Part shown: piece after piece, positions 17,432-27,231 of the stretch | Numbering within the stretch: position 1 is the stretch's first letter | Layout: each line of letters starts with the position of its first letter | Source: Halodesulfovibrio sp. MK-HDV | GTDB lineage: Bacteria > Desulfobacterota > Desulfovibrionia > Desulfovibrionales > Desulfovibrionaceae | Direction of reading: 5' to 3' | DNA: 64,000 nucleotides | NCBI RefSeq assembly: GCF_009914765.1 | Contig: NZ_WYDS01000005.1 | Span: 62,001 to 126,000 of the forward strand | Program-made: the position numbers and the translations under genes | Notes under the pieces: model-generated | Told to the model about the DNA's origin: nothing | Databases searched by the model: none | The model's input: the letters and a program-made list of their open reading frames with translations, nothing else

Positions 17432-18853
17432 ATGTCTCCTTACGTTTTATTATTCAATTTCTTTTTCATACTGTCTCTTCTCGGAGCCGGACATGCGTTG
17501 CTGACTCGAAAGCAGCCGAATTCAGCTCTGGTATGGGTCACGCTTTGTCTATCGCTTCCCGTAGTCGGAGTGCTCGCGTACGTGGTCTTCGGCGTAAACC
17601 GTGTAAGGCGAAGTGCTACAAGGCTGCGCGAAGAATTTGAACAGCAAAACATAACAGGGTATCTCAAGCCGCCGGATCACAGGGCGCACACCTGTTTACT
17701 TAAAGAGTTGCCCGAAGAGCTTATCATGATGGAAAAGATCGGTCGCGCAGTGACTGGTACTTTTCCCCTCAAGGGAAACAATATTGAGCCCTTGTACAAT
17801 GGGCAGCAAGCATATCCCGCCATGCTCGATGCGATTAAAAACGCAAATGAGTCTGTTTACCTCTCCACCTTTCTTCTTGATAAAGACCCCGTCGGAAGGC
17901 GTTTCATAAATAGCCTTGTTGCAGCCCACAAACGTGGCGTGCACGTTGCCGTCCTCATAGACGGGTTCGGTCTCTTACTTTCATGGCGATCTGTAATTCG
18001 GATTCTAAAAAAACACGGCGTTCCTGCCACAGTTTTCCTCCCCTTAAGTCTCGTTCCGCCACAAATTCGTTTGAACTTGCGCAATCACAGAAAGCTACTT
18101 GCAGTTGATGGCAAAGTAGGGTTCACGGGCGGGATGAATATCGGCGGAACCCGCAATTCCAAAGGGAATCGTCGGCTTACAGACATGCACTACAGGCTGA
18201 CAGGGCCTATCGTCTCTCAGCTTCAGCAAATTTTTATGGAAGACTGGGCGTACGCAAAAGGTGCAGCACACCAGCCGCTTCCAGCTCCTATGGATCATAC
18301 CGGAGATATTCTCGCGAGAGTGATAAAAGACGGGCCGGACAATCCAAACAATCCTCTTCATACATCCATCATTGCGACAATCAGTGCAGCCAAGCATTCA
18401 GTACGAATCATAACGCCCTATTTCCTGCCTTCAGCAGAGCTTATAAGCGTGATTTCAGTAGCAGCGCTGCGTGGGATAGCCGTGACCATTATTCTGCCCG
18501 TCAAGTCCAATTGGCCGTTCGTACATTGGGCAAGCCGAAACTATTTTAAAGATCTACTCGAGGCAGGGGTACGCATTTTCTATCAGCCGCAGCCATTCTG
18601 TCATACAAAGCTATTCGTTGTAGATGACTGTTACGTTCAGTTCGGTTCCGCCAACATGGATCCGCGCAGTCTACGGCTCAATTTTGAGCTGAATGTCGAA
18701 GTGCTCGACATGGGGCTTGCGCAGCAGCTCATTACGCACGTTGACGAAATCGTCCTTCGGTCTGAAGAAGTGACGCATCGCGAAATTGTGCTGCGGCCGC
18801 TCCCCGTCCGCATTCGTGACGCCTTCTTTTGGCTTTTTTCCCCGTATCTGTAG
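17432..18853 (+). CDS. cls: Cardiolipin synthase, phospholipase D family
   Basis: Membrane enzyme joining two phosphatidylglycerols to cardiolipin and glycerol. The 473 residues start with two membrane helices (residues 5-22 and 32-53). Two HKD active sites follow: HRKLLAVD with H219 and K221, and HTKLFVVDD with H391 and K393, each followed by the usual GG or GSANMD block. Length and layout match ClsA-type enzymes. The ATG at 17432 follows GGAGAG. It is followed by repeat DNA and terminators. Confidence 0.93.
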   Translation: MSPYVLLFNFFFILSLLGAGHALLTRKQPNSALVWVTLCLSLPVVGVLAYVVFGVNRVRRSATRLREEFEQQNITGYLKPPDHRAHTCLLKELPEELIMMEKIGRAVTGTFPLKGNNIEPLYNGQQAYPAMLDAIKNANESVYLSTFLLDKDPVGRRFINSLVAAHKRGVHVAVLIDGFGLLLSWRSVIRILKKHGVPATVFLPLSLVPPQIRLNLRNHRKLLAVDGKVGFTGGMNIGGTRNSKGNRRLTDMHYRLTGPIVSQLQQIFMEDWAYAKGAAHQPLPAPMDHTGDILARVIKDGPDNPNNPLHTSIIATISAAKHSVRIITPYFLPSAELISVISVAALRGIAVTIILPVKSNWPFVHWASRNYFKDLLEAGVRIFYQPQPFCHTKLFVVDDCYVQFGSANMDPRSLRLNFELNVEVLDMGLAQQLITHVDEIVLRSEEVTHREIVLRPLPVRIRDAFFWLFSPYL

Positions 18854-18872
18854 GAGTGAGGTGTCTTCGACG

Positions 18873-19020
18873 AGCCTCCGGTAGGCTTCGGTGTTTGTTA
18901 TGTCTCCGACGGCTCTCCGAGGGGCAAGGGCTCTGCCCTGCACCCGCAAGGGGCTCGCCCCTTAACCCCAGTTATACGCGGTTCACTCCATCCTTAATCG
19001 CGTTGGTAGCCGCGAAAACG
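18873..19020. repeat. Mosaic intergenic repeat, module C
   Basis: GC-rich segment with CTCCGAGGGGCAAGGGCTCT, then CTGCACCCGCAAGGGGCTCG, then a tail TCGCGTTGGTAGCCGCGAA. Near-identical blocks occur at 26.83 and 38.03 kb, and inverted at 1.3 and 27.1 kb. Noncoding; lies just after cls. Confidence 0.85.
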
Positions 19021-19044
19021 CTAACTTTCCTTTGTCTCATTACA

Positions 19045-19083
19045 AAAAAAGGGCTGTCCTTCTTTATGAAGGACAGCCTTTGC
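19045..19083. terminator. Terminator with shared GGCTGTCC stem (copy 1)
   Basis: GGCTGTCCTTC, loop TTTAT, GAAGGACAGCC, flanked by A and T tracts. The same GGCTGTCC/GGACAGCC stem core recurs at 27.0, 33.75 and 44.49 kb, each time in the middle of the repeat family. It ends cls and may work in both directions. Confidence 0.9.
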
Positions 19084-19087
19084 TGTT

Positions 19088-19245
19088 CGAGTCAGTGGCG
19101 GTTAAGCCGCGTGAGAGCTTTAAAAAAAGTTCGGTATCGCATAATAAAGAGTTTTGAAGGGGGGCTGGGGGAAACTTTGCAAAAGTTTCAGCCCAGCCGT
19201 CGGAGACAAGTCCCGCAGGGTCGCCGAAGCCTCCTATACGCGCCG
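19088..19245. repeat. Mosaic intergenic repeat, modules B and A
   Basis: Starts GTCAGTGGCGGTTAAGCCGC, continues to TATCGCATAATAAAGAGTTT, and ends with a hairpin-like block GGGGGAAACTTTGCAAAAG followed by CAGCCCAGCCGTCGGAGAC. The same modules occur inverted at 26.87-26.99 and 44.3-44.48 kb. Confidence 0.85.
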
Positions 19246-19267
19246 TTGGCACCGACAGACAGGCAAC

Positions 19268-19303
19268 TAAAAAAAGGGCGACATTTTCATGTCGCCCTTT
19301 TGT
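19268..19303. terminator. Terminator between cls repeats and kdsD
   Basis: AAAAAAAGGGCGACAT, short loop, ATGTCGCCCTTTT. A and T tracts on both sides; on the minus strand it terminates the carB-purF-kdsD operon. Confidence 0.88.
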
Positions 19304-19328
19304 GTAGCTTGTAGACTGAGAAGCTTAG

Positions 19329-20327
19329 TTACCTACTGAATTTCACGCGCCCTTTGCCGAGCAGGTCGTGCATGTGCACGATGCCGCAGAGGGTACCGTT
19401 CTCATCCACTACTGGCAGAACGGTAATAGCTTTCTCTTCCATGAAGTCGAGAAGTTCCGCTACGGAAGAACCCTTTTTGGCTCTGTAGGGATCTTTGACC
19501 ATGATGTTAGATGAAGGCTGTTTCATATCGAGTGCACCTTGACAGATAAGACGGCGAAGATCGCCATCAGTGAGGATGCCGGTGAGGCAACACTTGTCAT
19601 CGGTGAATACGACAGATCCGAGATGTCCTTTATCCATAACGAGCAGTGCTTCAGCGAGTGGTGTTTCCTGTCGTACAACAGGATCAGATTCGCGAAGAAT
19701 GAGTGCATCGATGGACATGGTCAGACGCTGTCCTAACGCTCCACCTGGGTGGTAGCGTTTAAAGTCTGCCGCGGTAAATGCTTTTGCTTCAATCAGGCAC
19801 GCTGCGAGTGCATCACCGATGGCGATGGTTGCAGTTGTTGAGCTTGTTGGAGCAAGGTCAAGCGGGCAGGCTTCTTTAGGCACACCGGTATTAATGACGA
19901 TGTCTGAAAGACGCGCCATTGTCGATGTGGTGCCGCCAGTTAAGGAGATCACGGACACTCCGAGGGAGCGCATTGACGGAAGAACTGCGTTAAGTTCGTC
20001 AGTTTCTCCGGAGTTAGATATGGACACCACAACGTCTTCTTCGCGAATCATGCCGAGGTCGCCGTGGGCGCCTTCGACTGGATGCAGGTAGAAAGACGCA
20101 GTCCCTGTGGAAGACAGGGTAGCTGCAAGCTTACGTCCGACAAGGCCGGATTTGCCAAGACCGGTAATAATAACACGGCCCTTACATGCTGCAAGCAGTT
20201 CGACAGCGCTTACAAAGGATTCATCAAGGTTAGCCTTAACGGTTTCCAGACCTTCAATTTCGATCTGGATAGCTTGACGGCCTTTTGCCAGCCAGTCGCC
20301 AGCGGGTGTGCAGATACACTTATTCAT
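19329..20327 (-). CDS. kdsD: Arabinose-5-phosphate isomerase, KpsF/GutQ family
   Basis: Interconverts ribulose-5-phosphate and arabinose-5-phosphate, the first step to KDO for lipopolysaccharide. The 332 residues contain an SIS domain (about 40-190: ITGLGKSGLVGRKLAATLSSTG, VEGAHGDLGMI, SNSGETDEL) and two C-terminal CBS domains (about 215-330). It follows purF by 28 bases in a carB-purF-kdsD operon, an unusual mix of nucleotide and envelope functions. The Shine-Dalgarno sequence is weak. Whether it serves KDO or a capsule cannot be told from sequence. Confidence 0.92.
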   Translation of the reverse strand: MNKCICTPAGDWLAKGRQAIQIEIEGLETVKANLDESFVSAVELLAACKGRVIITGLGKSGLVGRKLAATLSSTGTASFYLHPVEGAHGDLGMIREEDVVVSISNSGETDELNAVLPSMRSLGVSVISLTGGTTSTMARLSDIVINTGVPKEACPLDLAPTSSTTATIAIGDALAACLIEAKAFTAADFKRYHPGGALGQRLTMSIDALILRESDPVVRQETPLAEALLVMDKGHLGSVVFTDDKCCLTGILTDGDLRRLICQGALDMKQPSSNIMVKDPYRAKKGSSVAELLDFMEEKAITVLPVVDENGTLCGIVHMHDLLGKGRVKFSR

Positions 20328-20355
20328 TATTTATTAAGCTCCAGCGTGTCAGCAA

Positions 20356-21741
20356 CTAGCAGCTGCATGACCCGCAATTGCTGCCAGGACAAGGGATTGC
20401 GTAATCCCCGTTAAAGCAAGCAAGACAGTAATCATCAGGAGACGAAACCGATTTGAGCAGTCCTTCAATAGAAAGGTAATGAAGGCTCTCAATACCGATG
20501 AAATCTTCGATGTCTTTTACGGAATTATTGGCAGCAATGAGTTCTCCCTTGGAGGAGAAGTTGATGCCGTAGTAACACGGGAACCTGATTGGCGGGCAAC
20601 TCACTCTAAAGTGAATTTCCTTTGCACCAAGTTCGCGCAGCTTTTTAACACGGGAGCGAATAGTGGTACCGCGAACAACAGAGTCGTCCACGATGACAAT
20701 TCGCTTACCTTCAATAAGGCTTCTTACTGGGTTGATTTTAACACGAGTGCTAAAATCACGCATGCTCTGCGAAGGCTGAATAAAGGTTCGTCCCACGTAG
20801 TGGTTTCGAATCATTGCATGCTCGTAGGGTAAGCCGGAAGCCTGTGCGTAACCAACAGCACAGTAGATACCGGAATCGGGGAACGGCATAACAAAATCAG
20901 CATCCACATGTGACTCCAGCGCAAGCTGGTGTCCCATTTCTTTTCGACAGGTATATACGTTTTCGCCAAAGACAAGGGAGTCCGGACGGGAGAAATATAC
21001 AAGCTCAAAGATACAATGACGTTTTTTCTCTACTTCAACATCCATTTTGTAGGATTCCATAGAGTTGCCATCGATAACGAGCATTTCTCCCGGCTCAATG
21101 TTACGCACGAGATCTGCTTCGAGTAAATCGAAAGCACATGTCTCAGATGCGATGACATGAGATTCTCCAAGACGTCCGAGTACTAAAGGACGAATTCCGA
21201 GTGGGTCACGTACCGCGATAAGCTTATCGTTTACCATAAGCAAAAGCGAGTAAGAGCCCTGGGCTTCTTTGCAAGCAGCAAGCACCGCTTCTTCAAGCGG
21301 CATTGAGCGCAAATTTTGAACAATCAGGTGCACAATGACTTCACTGTCAATTGTGGTCTGAAAAATGGAGCCGCGCGCTTCAAGTTTAGCACGTAGTTCC
21401 ATAGTGTTTACAAGGTTGCCGTTGTGCGCAATTGCGAGTTCCAGATCTTTATACTGAACCATAAATGGCTGAGCGTTTCTTAGGCGTGAACCACCGGTAG
21501 TTGCATACCGGACGTGTCCCATGCCAATGTTGCCCTTCAGTTCTCTGCTGAGATGCTCTTCATTAAACACATCGGGAACAAGTCCCATGCCACGTTCTTC
21601 ACGAAGCTTTGTGCCGTCCCATGTTACGATACCGGCACTTTCCTGTCCTCTATGCTGCTGAGCATATAGACCAAAGTAAGTAAGGCGGGCTGCCTCTTCG
21701 TGATTATAGATCCCGAACACACCACAATATTCACGTTTCAT
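20356..21741 (-). CDS. purF: Amidophosphoribosyltransferase
   Basis: First committed step of purine synthesis, making phosphoribosylamine from PRPP and glutamine. The 461 residues begin MKREYCGVFGIYN, so Cys6 is probably the glutaminase nucleophile exposed after removal of five residues. The PRPP loop is IVIVDDSVVRGTTIRS. The last 30 residues are cysteine-rich (CLACF, CPGSNCGSCSC), which together with C in HCIFELVYFSRPDS fits the iron-sulfur-containing Bacillus-type enzyme and suggests oxygen sensitivity. It lies 28 bases after carB. Confidence 0.95.
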   Translation of the reverse strand: MKREYCGVFGIYNHEEAARLTYFGLYAQQHRGQESAGIVTWDGTKLREERGMGLVPDVFNEEHLSRELKGNIGMGHVRYATTGGSRLRNAQPFMVQYKDLELAIAHNGNLVNTMELRAKLEARGSIFQTTIDSEVIVHLIVQNLRSMPLEEAVLAACKEAQGSYSLLLMVNDKLIAVRDPLGIRPLVLGRLGESHVIASETCAFDLLEADLVRNIEPGEMLVIDGNSMESYKMDVEVEKKRHCIFELVYFSRPDSLVFGENVYTCRKEMGHQLALESHVDADFVMPFPDSGIYCAVGYAQASGLPYEHAMIRNHYVGRTFIQPSQSMRDFSTRVKINPVRSLIEGKRIVIVDDSVVRGTTIRSRVKKLRELGAKEIHFRVSCPPIRFPCYYGINFSSKGELIAANNSVKDIEDFIGIESLHYLSIEGLLKSVSSPDDYCLACFNGDYAIPCPGSNCGSCSC

Positions 21742-21769
21742 GGCATCCCTTCCAGCCTTTGACGGAGAA

Positions 21770-24700
21770 TTATTCCCCAGCGTAGTATTCCTGCAAACTT
21801 TTAACAGTCAGTTCGCAGTTTCTTTGTTCTGCTATAGCCATAGATATCGCACGAGCTCCGGAAACGGTTGTGGAGTAAGGAACTCCGTATATCAGCGCTT
21901 CCTGTCTAATGGACTTGGAATCCTGTACAGTGCGTTTACCTGAAGCCGTGTTCAAGAGGAGAGCTACTTCACCATTCTTTATAAAGTCAACTATGTTTGG
22001 TCGCCCTTCGTACACTTTTGAAACTCTGGTTGCCGGAATGCCGTTCTCTATGAACAGTTTAGCGGAACCAGAAGTTGCGAGTACTTCGAATCCAAGGTCA
22101 ACAAAACGCTTAGCAACATCCAAAATATACGGCTTGTCACTATCGTTAACTGAAATGAAGACTTTACCTTCCTGAGGGAGAACCTGTCCAGATGCGACCT
22201 GTCCTTTCATGAATGCTTCTTCCACTGTTTTTGCAATACCCATTACTTCACCGGTTGAACGCATTTCAGGTCCGAGAAGGATATCAACACCAGGGAAGCG
22301 GGAGAATGGGAATACGGATTCTTTAACAGATACGTAACCGTGTTTGCGCATGGACCAAGGATCAAGATCGGCGAGTTTTTCGCCCATCATAACCTGAGTA
22401 GCCAAACGCGGCAACGGTACGCCGGTTGCTTTTGATACAAACGGTGCGGTTCGGGACGCACGAGGGTTAACTTCGAGAACGTAGATCTGCATGTCTTTTA
22501 CCGCAAACTGAATGTTCATAAGACCGACAACACGAATCTCTTTAGCAAGTTCGATGGTCTGTCTGCGAATTTCACCTACGATTTCAGCAGGCAAAGTGTG
22601 CGGAGGAAGGACACATGCAGAGTCACCGGAGTGGATACCAGCTTCTTCAATGTGCTCCATGATGCCTGCAACATATACTTCATCACCGTCACTAACCGCA
22701 TCCACGTCAACTTCAATGGCGTTCTCAAGGAACTTGTCCAGAAGGATAGGGTGCTCAAGGTTAGCAGGAACGTGTTTGGTAAAGTAAGCAGCAAGCTGCT
22801 CTTCATCAAATACGATTTCCATTGCGCGTCCGCCGAGTACGTAGGAAGGACGAACAACCAGTGGGTATGTAATGTCTGTAGCAACTTTGCGAGCTTCGTC
22901 GAAAGACAACACGGTTGCGTTGGCAGGCTGCATAAGATCAAGCTTTTTGATCAGCGCCTGAAAACGTTCGCGGTCTTCTGCACGGTCAATGGAGTCCGGA
23001 TGGGTGCCAAGGATTGGCACACCGGCGCGTAACAACGGAACCGCAAGGTTCAACGGAGTCTGGCCGCCGAACTGAATGATAACTCCGTCCGGTTTTTCCA
23101 GTTCTACGATGTTCATTACATCTTCAAAGGTGAGCGGCTCAAAGTAGAGTCGGTCAGATGTATCGTAGTCTGTAGAAACTGTTTCAGGGTTGGAGTTAAC
23201 CATGATGGACTGAACGTCCATGTCGCGCAGTGCAAAGGATGCATGACAGCAGCAGTAGTCAAACTCAATGCCCTGACCGATACGGTTAGGACCACCACCG
23301 AGGATGATTACTTTTTTCTTGTCCGTAACTTCAATTTCATTACCTGTTTCGTAGGTTGAGTAGTAGTACGGGGTGTATGCTTCAAATTCAGAAGCGCAGG
23401 TATCTACAAGGTAGTATACTGCTTCGAGTCCGAGTTCTTTGCGGAGCTGACGGATAGCTGTTTCCGGCTGTTTCCACATTTCAGCAAGCTGGCGATCAGA
23501 GAAACCGTACTCTTTAGCGCGCTTCATGAGCGGGTACAGTTCTTCATTTTCAGGAGCAAGAGAGTTAGCAAGACCGAAATCTTTAATCTCTTCTTCCATA
23601 ATAATGATATCTTTCAGCTGGTGAAGGAACCAAGGATCGATATGGGTAATTTCGTACATCTCTTCAATGGTCATACCAAGAAGGAATGCATGGCGCAGAG
23701 CAAAAACACGTTTGGAGTTTGGTGTGCGCAGCAGACCCATGATGTCTTCCATTTCTGGAAGTTTGCCACGGTAGTCGCTACCAAATCCTGCAACACCAAC
23801 TTCGAGAGAGCGCATACCTTTCTGGAAGGATTCTTTGAAGGTACGTCCGATAGACATAGCTTCGCCAACACTCTTCATAGCGGTGTTCAGTTCGTCTTTA
23901 GCACCCGGGAATTTTTCAAAAGTAAAGCGAGGAAGCTTGGTTACACAGTAGTCAATGGTTGGTTCGAAAGAAGCCATTGTCTCACGTGTAATGTCGTTAG
24001 GGATTTCATCAAGTGTGTAACCCACAGCAAGCTTTGCCGCAATTTTAGCAATAGGGAAGCCGGTTGCTTTAGAAGCAAGGGCAGAGGAACGGGAAACACG
24101 CGGGTTCATTTCGATAACCACGAGGTCGCCGTTCTTAGGGTTAACACCAAACTGTACGTTTGAACCGCCTGTTTCAACACCAATTTCGCGCATGATGGCG
24201 ATAGAAGCGTCACGCATCTTCTGGTATTCAACGTCAGTAAGTGTTTGAGCTGGTGCTACGGTAATGGAGTCACCGGTGTGAACGCCCATTGCGTCAAAGT
24301 TTTCAATGGAACAAATGATAACGCAGTTGTCTGCTTTATCACGCATAACTTCCATTTCGAACTCTTTCCAGCCGATGATGGACTGTTCAAGGAGTAACTC
24401 TGATTGAATAGACGCAGAGAGACCCTGTGAGGCAATATGCTCAAGGTCTTCCATGTTGTACGCAATACCGCCGCCTTGACCACCCATGGTGAATGCAGGA
24501 CGGATAATAATCGGGAAGTTCATTTCTTCGCCGATACGACGCACGTCGTCCATGCTTCTAGCAATATGAGAAGCTGGTACGCTGAGGCCGATATTCGCCA
24601 TTGCTTCACGGAATAGTTCACGGCTTTCCGCTTTTTCAATAACCGACTTGGTTGCCCCGATAAGTTCAACGCCACACTCTTCAAGCACGCCTAATTCGGC

Positions 24701-25006
24701 CACTGCAAGCGCAGTGTTCAGACCGGTCTGGCCGCCAAGTGTGGGCAGAAGAGCACAAGGTCGCTCTTTTCGAATAATTTCAGCAACCGTTTCAGGTTCA
24801 ATTGGCTCAATGTACGTCCGGTCAGCTAGGTCAGGGTCAGTCATAATCGTAGCTGGGTTGGAGTTAACCAACACAACTTCGTACCCTTCTTCTTTCAAGG
24901 CTTTAACAGCCTGAGTGCCGGAGTAATCAAATTCACAAGCCTGACCAATAACAATTGGTCCGGAGCCAATGACCATAATGCGCTTTAAATCTGTCCTTTT
25001 TGGCAT
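21770..25006 (-). CDS. carB: Carbamoyl phosphate synthase large subunit
   Basis: Makes carbamoyl phosphate from bicarbonate, ATP and ammonia for pyrimidines and arginine. The 1078 residues contain the duplicated ATP-grasp halves. The first begins [30 protein letters not shown], with a matching [20 protein letters not shown] near residue 560. A C-terminal MGS-like domain begins around 940. I chose the ATG at 25006, which gives the family N-terminus; the reading frame extends 47 codons further upstream without similarity. The ribosome binding site is weak. carA is not in the window. First gene of carB-purF-kdsD. Confidence 0.95.
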   Translation of the reverse strand: MPKRTDLKRIMVIGSGPIVIGQACEFDYSGTQAVKALKEEGYEVVLVNSNPATIMTDPDLADRTYIEPIEPETVAEIIRKERPCALLPTLGGQTGLNTALAVAELGVLEECGVELIGATKSVIEKAESRELFREAMANIGLSVPASHIARSMDDVRRIGEEMNFPIIIRPAFTMGGQGGGIAYNMEDLEHIASQGLSASIQSELLLEQSIIGWKEFEMEVMRDKADNCVIICSIENFDAMGVHTGDSITVAPAQTLTDVEYQKMRDASIAIMREIGVETGGSNVQFGVNPKNGDLVVIEMNPRVSRSSALASKATGFPIAKIAAKLAVGYTLDEIPNDITRETMASFEPTIDYCVTKLPRFTFEKFPGAKDELNTAMKSVGEAMSIGRTFKESFQKGMRSLEVGVAGFGSDYRGKLPEMEDIMGLLRTPNSKRVFALRHAFLLGMTIEEMYEITHIDPWFLHQLKDIIIMEEEIKDFGLANSLAPENEELYPLMKRAKEYGFSDRQLAEMWKQPETAIRQLRKELGLEAVYYLVDTCASEFEAYTPYYYSTYETGNEIEVTDKKKVIILGGGPNRIGQGIEFDYCCCHASFALRDMDVQSIMVNSNPETVSTDYDTSDRLYFEPLTFEDVMNIVELEKPDGVIIQFGGQTPLNLAVPLLRAGVPILGTHPDSIDRAEDRERFQALIKKLDLMQPANATVLSFDEARKVATDITYPLVVRPSYVLGGRAMEIVFDEEQLAAYFTKHVPANLEHPILLDKFLENAIEVDVDAVSDGDEVYVAGIMEHIEEAGIHSGDSACVLPPHTLPAEIVGEIRRQTIELAKEIRVVGLMNIQFAVKDMQIYVLEVNPRASRTAPFVSKATGVPLPRLATQVMMGEKLADLDPWSMRKHGYVSVKESVFPFSRFPGVDILLGPEMRSTGEVMGIAKTVEEAFMKGQVASGQVLPQEGKVFISVNDSDKPYILDVAKRFVDLGFEVLATSGSAKLFIENGIPATRVSKVYEGRPNIVDFIKNGEVALLLNTASGKRTVQDSKSIRQEALIYGVPYSTTVSGARAISMAIAEQRNCELTVKSLQEYYAGE

Positions 25007-25396
25007 GGTGGCAAAAATCTCTGGGTGTAAAAGTTGCACCTTCTCGGTGGAGACAGAAAATACTGTCGGGCATAAAAATAGCGAGAAAGAATTCCCCGCA
25101 AGATTAATGACGTAAGAATCCGAGATTACCGTCAACTTATAAGACAAAGAGCGGGTTGAACCTCGTGCTCTCGCCAGAAATCTCCGTGTCTTACGCTAAC
25201 GAAATTTTAAAAGCAAATAATAAAATAAATCTGGAAAAAATATATCCTGCTGTGCAATGTAATGCAAGCTGAGTCCTAAATACTTGCTCTTCTTGTTTCT
25301 GACTGTTACTTCCAGAAATTGAGTCATTGTAAACTACTGCTGTATCCGACAATTATACAGTGTAGAACAACATCATACTATAAGGAGGCCGCTCAC
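25007..25396. other. Divergent intergenic region carB/hisH
   Basis: 390 bases with no gene, containing the promoters of both operons. A GC-rich hairpin (AGAGCGGG to CTCTCGCC region, 25150-25182) lies in the carB leader side and could be regulatory, but I recognise no known pyrimidine or histidine element. Confidence 0.4.
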
Positions 25397-26038
25397 ATGC
25401 TCGCGATTCTTGAGTACAAAGCGGGAAACCAGACAAGCGTTAAACGCGCGCTTGACCATCTTGGTATCCCAAATAAAATTACAGCAAACCCTGATGAAGT
25501 GTTGGCGGCTCATGGAATTATTTTCCCTGGCGTCGGTGCCGCAGGTCAGGCAATGGAAGAATTAGAAGCTTCCGGCCTTGAATCTGTGCTTCGTAAAGCT
25601 ATTGAACAGGGAAAGCCGCTGCTCGGTATCTGTGTTGGTTGTCAGATTATGCTCGATTACAGTCAGGAAGGTAACACCAAGACTCTTGGTATTATCCCTG
25701 GTCAGTGCAATCTGTTTAATGATGAATGGAAAGACATGAACGGTGACCCGATTCGTGTTCCTCATATGGGTTGGAATAAGCTTACGCAGCATAAGCCATG
25801 CGAACTGCTTAAAGGCATCAGCGACGAAGATGAATTCTACTTTGTACATTCATATTTCCCTGAGCCAGATCCTGAATACGTTATTGCCACAACACAATAT
25901 GGTTATGAGTTCTGTTCTATCCACGGTGGCCCCGGTTTGTGGGCCGTTCAGTTCCATCCGGAAAAAAGTGGTCGTGCAGGACTTCGCCTGATCAAAAACT
26001 TCTACAACTACTGTGAGGAGGCCGCTAATGCTAAGTAA
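25397..26038 (+). CDS. hisH: Imidazole glycerol phosphate synthase, glutaminase subunit
   Basis: Supplies ammonia from glutamine to HisF in histidine synthesis. The 213 residues show the class I amidotransferase triad: Cys in [11 protein letters not shown], His and Glu in VQFHPEKS. The residue after the nucleophile region is Cys (GCQ) where GMQ is more usual. I chose the ATG at 25397, behind AAGGAGG; the frame is open 26 codons further up. It overlaps hisF by 11 bases. Confidence 0.95.
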   Translation: MLAILEYKAGNQTSVKRALDHLGIPNKITANPDEVLAAHGIIFPGVGAAGQAMEELEASGLESVLRKAIEQGKPLLGICVGCQIMLDYSQEGNTKTLGIIPGQCNLFNDEWKDMNGDPIRVPHMGWNKLTQHKPCELLKGISDEDEFYFVHSYFPEPDPEYVIATTQYGYEFCSIHGGPGLWAVQFHPEKSGRAGLRLIKNFYNYCEEAANAK

Positions 26039-26807
26039 GCGTATTATCCCGTGCCTCGACGTACGCGATGGAAGATTGACAAAAGGTATCAAATTTAAAG
26101 GTAACGTCGATATCGGTGACCCCGTAGAAACTGCCAAGAAGTACTACGAAGAAGGCGCCGACGAAATCGTATTTTACGACATCACAGCGTCCCACGAAGG
26201 CCGCGGTATCTTCCTTGATGTTGTAGAAAAAGTTGCTTCAACTATCTTTATCCCGTTCTCCGTAGGCGGCGGCATCAACTCAGTGCAAGATATGCGCGAT
26301 GCCCTTAACGCCGGTGCAGAGAAGGTTTCCGTGAACTCCGGTGCCGTTAAAAATCCTGATATTATCAGTGAAGGTGCAGCACGTTTCGGGAATCAGGCAA
26401 TCGTACTCGGTATGGACGTAAAGCAGGTTCCAGTAACCGCTGAGCTCCCTTCCGGCTACGAAATCGTTATTCATGGTGGCAGAAAGCACATGGGTATGGA
26501 TGCAATCGAATGGGCAAAAACCGCTGAAGCACTCGGTGCTGGCGAAATTTGCGTTAACTCCATTGATGCAGACGGTACCAAAGACGGCTACGAGCTTAAC
26601 CTCACCCGCACCATAGCAGACGCTGTAAACATCCCGATCATCGCCTCCGGCGGTGCAGGGAATCCTCAGCACATGTACGATGCCGTGACCGAAGGCAAAG
26701 CAACAGCCGCGCTGATAGCCTCTATCGTTCATTATGGTGAATACACCATCCCTGAACTTAAGCGCCAGATGGCTGCCATGGGCGCAAAAATGCGCATGAG
26801 CTGGTAA
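26028..26807 (+). CDS. hisF: Imidazole glycerol phosphate synthase, cyclase subunit
   Basis: TIM-barrel enzyme closing the imidazole ring and releasing AICAR, which feeds the purine pathway. The 259 residues have the catalytic Asp11 ([10 protein letters not shown]), the PFSVGGGI phosphate loop and the second Asp in LGMDVK near 130. The start ATG at 26028 sits inside the hisH end behind GAGGAGG. No other his genes are in the window. Confidence 0.96.
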   Translation: MLSKRIIPCLDVRDGRLTKGIKFKGNVDIGDPVETAKKYYEEGADEIVFYDITASHEGRGIFLDVVEKVASTIFIPFSVGGGINSVQDMRDALNAGAEKVSVNSGAVKNPDIISEGAARFGNQAIVLGMDVKQVPVTAELPSGYEIVIHGGRKHMGMDAIEWAKTAEALGAGEICVNSIDADGTKDGYELNLTRTIADAVNIPIIASGGAGNPQHMYDAVTEGKATAALIASIVHYGEYTIPELKRQMAAMGAKMRMSW

Positions 26808-26819
26808 GTTATATAGCCT

Positions 26820-26995
26820 TCGGCGACTCTCCGAGGGGCAAGGGCTCTGCCCTGCACCCGTAAGATGTTTGCCTCCGGCGGCTGGGCTGAAACTTTTGCA
26901 AAGTTTCCCCCAGACCCCCTTCAAAACTTTTTGTTATGCGATGAAATTCCGTAGAAATAGTTTTCACGCGGCTTAACTTCACTGACTTGAATAGT
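26820..26995. repeat. Mosaic intergenic repeat, inverted A/B with C fragment
   Basis: A C-module fragment (CTCCGAGGGGCAAGGGCTCT) is truncated at 26860 and joined to GCCTCCGGCGGCTGGGCTGA, then CTTTTGCAAAGTTTCCCCCA, then GTTATGCGATGAAATTCCGT and TTCACGCGGCTTAACTTCAC. This is the 19.1-kb copy in reverse. The abrupt junction shows the modules recombine. Confidence 0.88.
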
Positions 26996-27034
26996 AAAAA
27001 GGCTGTCCTTCTTCAGAGGGACAGCCTTTTTTTG
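26996..27034. terminator. Terminator with shared GGCTGTCC stem (copy 2)
   Basis: AAAAAGGCTGTCCTTC, short loop, GAGGGACAGCCTTTTTTT. Ends hisHF; lies between two repeat arms. Confidence 0.92.
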
Positions 27035-27049
27035 TAATAAAATAAAGGA

Positions 27050-27225
27050 AGGTCAGCGTATTCGCGGCTTCCAACGCAATTAATGGTGGAAAGAAACGCG
27101 TATAATCGGGGTTAAGGGGACGTGTCCCCTTGCGGGGGTGCAGGGGGCAGAGCCCGCCTGCCCGTCGGAGACATCCTGCCGATAGGCACCGTCGGAGACA
27201 TCCCGCTGATAAGCGTCACCACCGA
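27050..27225. repeat. Mosaic intergenic repeat, module C inverted
   Basis: TTCGCGGCTTCCAACGCAAT, then GGTTAAGGGGACGTGTCCCC, then CTGCCCGTCGGAGACATCC and a second CGTCGGAGACATCC 20 bases on. Reverse of the 18.9- and 38.0-kb blocks. Confidence 0.85.
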
Positions 27226-27231
27226 AGGTAG

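Noticed and set aside
18873-19303. Insertion sequence remnant
   Set aside because: No transposase reading frame, terminal inverted repeats or target duplications are seen at any copy; the pattern is a modular noncoding repeat.
23621-24163. 180-codon plus-strand frame within carB
   Set aside because: Antisense shadow of carB codons with no domain.
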